From positions 1-9,012 of the forward strand of contig JAKSOM010000033.1 of assembly GCA_024405585.1 (NCBI GenBank): a DNA stretch of 9,012 nt, given 5' to 3'. Of this stretch, positions 6,659 through 9,012 are shown one piece after another. Source of the stretch: Acidaminococcaceae bacterium. Lineage in GTDB: Bacteria > Bacillota > Negativicutes > Acidaminococcales > Acidaminococcaceae. Position numbers and translations under genes: made by a program. Position 1 is the stretch's first letter, and every line of letters begins with the position of its first letter. The notes under the pieces are model-generated. The model ran no database searches and was not told the origin of the DNA. It was given only the letters and a program-made list of their open reading frames with translations.

Positions 6659-6753
6659 TCAACATGAGTGACATTGGCAGATAAGGACAAATTTGCCATT
6701 CTTGGGTCTTCTCCTCCATGAAAAAAGCTGAGGCACAACCTCAGCTTTTTTTT
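6654..6753 (+). ncRNA. Candidate small RNA between the TonB receptor and fur-family gene
   Basis: The span runs from the predicted start of the plus-strand promoter to the end of the T8 tract of an intrinsic terminator, about 100 nt. The RNA could form a short 5' helix (TGGCA 6675-6679 / TGCCA 6694-6698). An apparently unpaired pyrimidine stretch, CTTCTCCTCC (6708-6717), follows, and then the terminator hairpin. CCUCC is complementary to GGAGG ribosome binding sites, the kind of C-rich seed known from the Bacillus Fur-regulated sRNA FsrA. The only ATG frame is 6 codons long. Its existence is inferred from promoter, terminator and layout; no homology is known to me. Confidence 0.4.
6721..6753. 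terminator. Bidirectional intrinsic terminator
   Basis: AAAAAAGCTGAGG (6721-6733) pairs perfectly with its complement at 6739-6751 around the loop CACAA. T8 follows on the plus strand and T6 on the minus strand. On the minus strand it ends the cob-fur operon, and the regulator's TGA stop (6743-6741) lies within the stem. On the plus strand it would end the candidate small RNA. Confidence 0.9.
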
Positions 6754-7142
6754 GCTTTCTTCAGACACTCCGGGCAAATGCCTACAAAGACAATCTTATG
6801 GGGTTGCAACTTGAACCCCGTCAGCTTCTCCACCTTGGCATCCAAAGTATGATCATAGGGCAACTCCTGAAAGTTATGCAAGTCCCCGCACTCCGTACAA
6901 AGCATGTGGTAGTGTCGGGAAAGAATGTGGTCAAAATGGTCTGCTCCCCCGGGGACGCTGACCCTTGCCAAAAAACCGGATTCCAAAAGGGCGTTCAGGT
7001 TCCGATATACCGTACCCTTGCTGATGTCCGGATAGTCCTTGGTAATCAAATCATAAACATTTTCCGCCGTAGGATGGCAACCGTGCCGCCGCACTGCATC
7101 CATAACCATCTGTCTTTGTATCGTATTTCTTTTGGTAGTCAT
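6741..7142 (-). CDS. Fur/PerR-family metal-dependent transcriptional regulator
   Basis: This 133-residue protein has the winged-helix DNA-binding domain followed by a dimerisation domain. HPTAENVYDLI (23-33) and the recognition region SKGTVYRNLNAL (41-52) are diagnostic. Two CxxC pairs (C82/C85 and C123/C126) form the structural zinc site. Aligned to B. subtilis PerR by memory (offset 14), the metal-sensing ligands are H23, D71, H77 and H79. The fifth position, Asp in PerR and usually Glu in Fur, is N90. Whether it senses iron, peroxide or another metal is therefore unclear, so no gene symbol is given. ATG 7142 is chosen over the ATG nine codons upstream because GAGGTG lies 6 nt before it. 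The gene starts 1 bp after the stop of the 112-residue gene, with its SD inside that gene's last codons, so translation is probably coupled. Nearby candidate targets are the palindrome and the Fur-like box ahead of the receptor. Confidence 0.93.
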   Translation of the reverse strand: MTTKRNTIQRQMVMDAVRRHGCHPTAENVYDLITKDYPDISKGTVYRNLNALLESGFLARVSVPGGADHFDHILSRHYHMLCTECGDLHNFQELPYDHTLDAKVEKLTGFKLQPHKIVFVGICPECLKKAKKS

Positions 7143-7143
7143 T

Positions 7144-7482
7144 TTACACCTCGATTCCCGCTTCCGCAAAAGTCCGCATTTCCTTATAGCATCTTAGCCC
7201 CGCCTGCAGCAGGGTCAGATTATAGTCAAATTTCTGTTCACCACTGATTCCTTTCAGCAAAATCACCTGTTTGTCGCAGAAAACTTGCCGATATTCCTGC
7301 CCATGTTGCCTGAAATACTGTTGCAACTCCTCCAGTCCGCTTCCCTGCAACAATTCCTCCGGGTCCGCCGTCCCCTTGAGGACCGCATAGCGGCGGACCA
7401 TGCCCTCAATCTTACCCAAGGCCCCCCGGGGTTTAATCAAATTGTCCAGCCGCTGCTGTACCGCCATCTCAATCTCATTCAT
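7144..7482 (-). CDS. Small protein with a CobT-like N-terminal motif
   Basis: This 112-residue protein is placed between cobS and the Fur-family gene. Residues 11-38 include RLDNLIKPRGALGKIE, which closely resembles the N-terminus of CobT (…LLKPPGSLGRLE… in Salmonella). The rest (about 40-112) does not look like CobT and lacks its GNTTS and GEGTGA motifs. It has no signal peptide or membrane segment. Its ATG overlaps the cobS stop as ATGA (7479-7482), and it ends 1 bp before the regulator, so it is embedded in the operon. It might be a cobamide-pathway accessory protein, perhaps contacting CobT or its substrate, or a duplicated CobT N-terminal segment with a new tail. Both are inference. The full-length cobT start lies outside the window, so I cannot tell whether that gene keeps its own copy of the motif. 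Confidence 0.8.
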   Translation of the reverse strand: MNEIEMAVQQRLDNLIKPRGALGKIEGMVRRYAVLKGTADPEELLQGSGLEELQQYFRQHGQEYRQVFCDKQVILLKGISGEQKFDYNLTLLQAGLRCYKEMRTFAEAGIEV

Positions 7483-8213
7483 AATACTTTACCAACTCCA
7501 AATACCGCCAACATAAAGACCGCTTCCCCCACCTCCGTCAGAAAGCCGTAGGTGTCCCCGGTCAGACCGCCCAGTTGATTTTTCAGAAATTGGGCCACCC
7601 CATTCAACAAAACAAAGCCAACCCCCACCGCAAGCAGATAAACCATGCCAAAGTAAAAAACCATAAGGCAGGTCAGTACTAAACCTGGAAGCCAATACCA
7701 GCTCCGGGCATAATCCTTGAACATTTTGCCAATGCCGCTGTTCCTGGCATAGGGATAACAAATGATAAAGAACACCATCATGGACCGGGTGAAAAGAAAA
7801 GCCATCACCAATGCCAAAGTCAAAATTTCCGCCGGCAGGGAGGCATAAAGGGCAAACTTCGTCAAAAGCAGCAGCACCGCACCCAGCACCCCGTTGGCCC
7901 CCACATGGCTGTCCTTCATAATCTCCAGCATCCTTGCCCTGTCCCGGGCACTGAAAACTCCATCGCAGGTATCCATAAAGCCATCATACATCAGCACTCC
8001 CAGGATGAGAAACTCACCCAAAAGTAACAGTATGCTCCGCAGGAACACGGGTGTGGCCAACTGTACCAAGAGATAGTTCACCCCTGCCAAAACCGCCCCC
8101 GCCAAAAGTCCTATCAGGGGGAACCACAATACGCTGCGGCTGAAGCCCTCCGGCGACCACTCCCGGGCACTGCTGAATTCTATTCTCGTCAAAAACTCCA
8201 ATGCTGTTATCAT
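7479..8213 (-). CDS. cobS: Adenosylcobinamide-GDP ribazoletransferase (cobalamin synthase)
   Basis: CobS joins adenosylcobinamide-GDP with alpha-ribazole or its phosphate, the last assembly step of the cobamide nucleotide loop. It acts in the cytoplasmic membrane. The 244 residues match the usual size of about 245-250. The N-terminal LEFLTRIEFSS and the acidic metal-binding motif DGFMDTCDGVFSARDR (77-92) are characteristic. They are followed by DSHVGANG (101-108) and the C-terminal GGLTGDTYGFLTEVGE (215-230). Several hydrophobic segments are evident, at about 30-50, 58-75, 110-150 and 175-205. The ATG overlaps the cobT stop by ATGA (8210-8213), and its own stop overlaps the next gene in the same way. 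This points to strict translational coupling. All key acidic residues appear present. Confidence 0.96.
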   Translation of the reverse strand: MITALEFLTRIEFSSAREWSPEGFSRSVLWFPLIGLLAGAVLAGVNYLLVQLATPVFLRSILLLLGEFLILGVLMYDGFMDTCDGVFSARDRARMLEIMKDSHVGANGVLGAVLLLLTKFALYASLPAEILTLALVMAFLFTRSMMVFFIICYPYARNSGIGKMFKDYARSWYWLPGLVLTCLMVFYFGMVYLLAVGVGFVLLNGVAQFLKNQLGGLTGDTYGFLTEVGEAVFMLAVFGVGKVL

Positions 8214-9012
8214 TTCCTAATCATCCTCAAGAGGGGCAGCACCACCTCCGCCCCGGTGCCTTCCCCAATCCGCATCCCCACATCAACCACTGGCTCCAAA
8301 TGCAGGGCTTTCAGGGCCTGCCTGTGTCCCGGCTCTGCACTGAGATGGCTGGGAATCAAAAATTTATGCAAATCCGGTTTCATGCTTTGGGCACAAAGGG
8401 CCGCCGCCGTAGCATTGATTCCGTCCAAAATCACCGGTTTTCTCTGCTCCGCCGCCTCCAGCATGGCTCCCGCCATAGCCACATGTTCAAAACCGCCCAA
8501 CTTCATCAGGGCGGACACACCGTCACCTGCAGCAACCTTGTTCACCTTCAGCCCATCCGCAACGACCTGTTGTTTCAGCAGCATCCTCACATCGTCAATA
8601 CCGCTGCCATGCCCCACCGTTTTTTCCACGGGCAGACCCAGCACAGCACTAATCAAAGCCGCAGAACTGGTGGTATTGCCAATGGCCATTTCCCCCAAAA
8701 CAAAGATGTTGTAACTCCGCTGTAGGGCATCCTTCACCAGCCACCGTCCCGCAGTCAGGGCACGGAAATAACTTTCCTCATCCATAGCCGGACCCACCAT
8801 AAAATTCTTCGTTCCCCGGCGGGCCTTATAGTCAAACACCTGCAGCCGTTTGGTATTGAAGGCCGTCCCCACATCCGCCACCCACACATCCGCCCCGGCA
8901 TGACGGGCCAGAACATTGGCGGCAGCAGAACCCTCCTGATAGCTTTCCATCATCTTCAGGGTCACCTCCTGCTTGAAGGCGCTTACCCCGTATTTGGCAA
9001 TCCCATGGTCGG
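8210..9012 (-). CDS. cobT: Nicotinate-nucleotide--dimethylbenzimidazole phosphoribosyltransferase (CobT), N-terminus outside window
   Basis: CobT transfers the phosphoribosyl group of nicotinate mononucleotide to a lower-ligand base such as 5,6-dimethylbenzimidazole, making alpha-ribazole phosphate for CobS. The frame is open to the window edge (267 complete codons plus 2 bases), so about 80 N-terminal residues are missing from a family of about 350. In-frame codons before GTG 8965 read DHGIAKYGVSAFKQEVT, typical CobT sequence, so that GTG is internal. Further motifs are GSAAANVLARHAGA, GEMAIGNTTSSAAL, GHGSGIDD and GEGTGAEVVLPLL near the end. The Glu of GEGTGA corresponds to the catalytic glutamate (E317 in Salmonella). 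It is the first visible gene of the cob-fur operon; its promoter is not in the window. Confidence 0.96.
   Translation of the reverse strand, partial: DHGIAKYGVSAFKQEVTLKMMESYQEGSAAANVLARHAGADVWVADVGTAFNTKRLQVFDYKARRGTKNFMVGPAMDEESYFRALTAGRWLVKDALQRSYNIFVLGEMAIGNTTSSAALISAVLGLPVEKTVGHGSGIDDVRMLLKQQVVADGLKVNKVAAGDGVSALMKLGGFEHVAMAGAMLEAAEQRKPVILDGINATAAALCAQSMKPDLHKFLIPSHLSAEPGHRQALKALHLEPVVDVGMRIGEGTGAEVVLPLLRMIRK

Noticed and set aside
6658..6702. Minus-strand leader peptide of 14 codons (MANLSLSANVTHVE) with an upstream GGAGGAG
   Set aside because: The SD spacing is long (about 11 nt), it lies after the operon terminator, and no minus-strand promoter precedes it.
6505..6740. Cobalamin riboswitch upstream of the TonB receptor
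   Set aside because: The leader is only about 57 nt from the predicted start and shows no B12-box-like sequence. The same search of 4323-4524 ahead of the lipoprotein was also negative.
1..9012. Mobile elements, CRISPR arrays or phage genes
   Set aside because: No transposase, integrase, spaced direct-repeat array or attachment-site duplication was seen. The tRNA-Pro shows no flanking partial copy within the window.

Overview
The window looks like chromosomal DNA from a diderm Firmicute of the Negativicutes type. The cobalamin, Fur-family and tRNA genes look bacterial and Firmicute-like, ribosome binding sites are strong GGAGG/GAGG types, and promoters match the sigma-A consensus. Yet there is a TonB-dependent outer-membrane receptor, which requires an outer membrane. 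The taxonomic call is inference; no rRNA or species marker is present. Every protein gene lies on the minus strand, so the window is best read from high to low coordinates.

Layout on the minus strand, from the right edge. (1) 9012-6741 is a tight cobalamin (B12) lower-ligand operon: cobT (5' end outside the window), cobS, a 112-residue protein whose N-terminus copies the CobT N-terminal motif, and a Fur/PerR-family regulator. The first three genes overlap by ATGA and the regulator starts 1 bp after the third. A strong bidirectional terminator closes the operon. (2) 6740-6505 is a regulatory region. It holds a perfect 19-bp inverted repeat whose two arms each carry an outward-facing TTGACA -35 box. 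One promoter drives the TonB-dependent receptor. The other points the opposite way into a short interval ending at the same terminator, so it could make a small RNA of about 100 nt. (3) 6501-4612 is the TonB-dependent receptor, followed by a nested hairpin. (4) 4322-2405 holds a periplasmic-binding lipoprotein of the BtuF/FhuD/FecB type and a metal-dependent TIM-barrel protein resembling sugar phosphate isomerases. (5) 2301-1 holds a tRNA-Pro(GGG) gene with a near-perfect promoter, a hairpin, a zinc-ribbon protein of unknown function, and prfC (release factor 3), which lacks only its last few codons at the window edge.

Functionally, the middle and right parts suggest a module for acquiring metal, heme or corrinoid. 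It combines outer-membrane receptor, binding lipoprotein and metal-responsive repressor beside genes that complete cobamide assembly. No inner-membrane permease or ATPase, and no cobalamin riboswitch, is visible. The substrate is therefore unresolved.

The most interesting items are the divergent promoter/operator with its possible Fur-controlled small RNA, the CobT-N-terminus-like small protein, and the Fur-family protein with Asn at a metal-ligand position.
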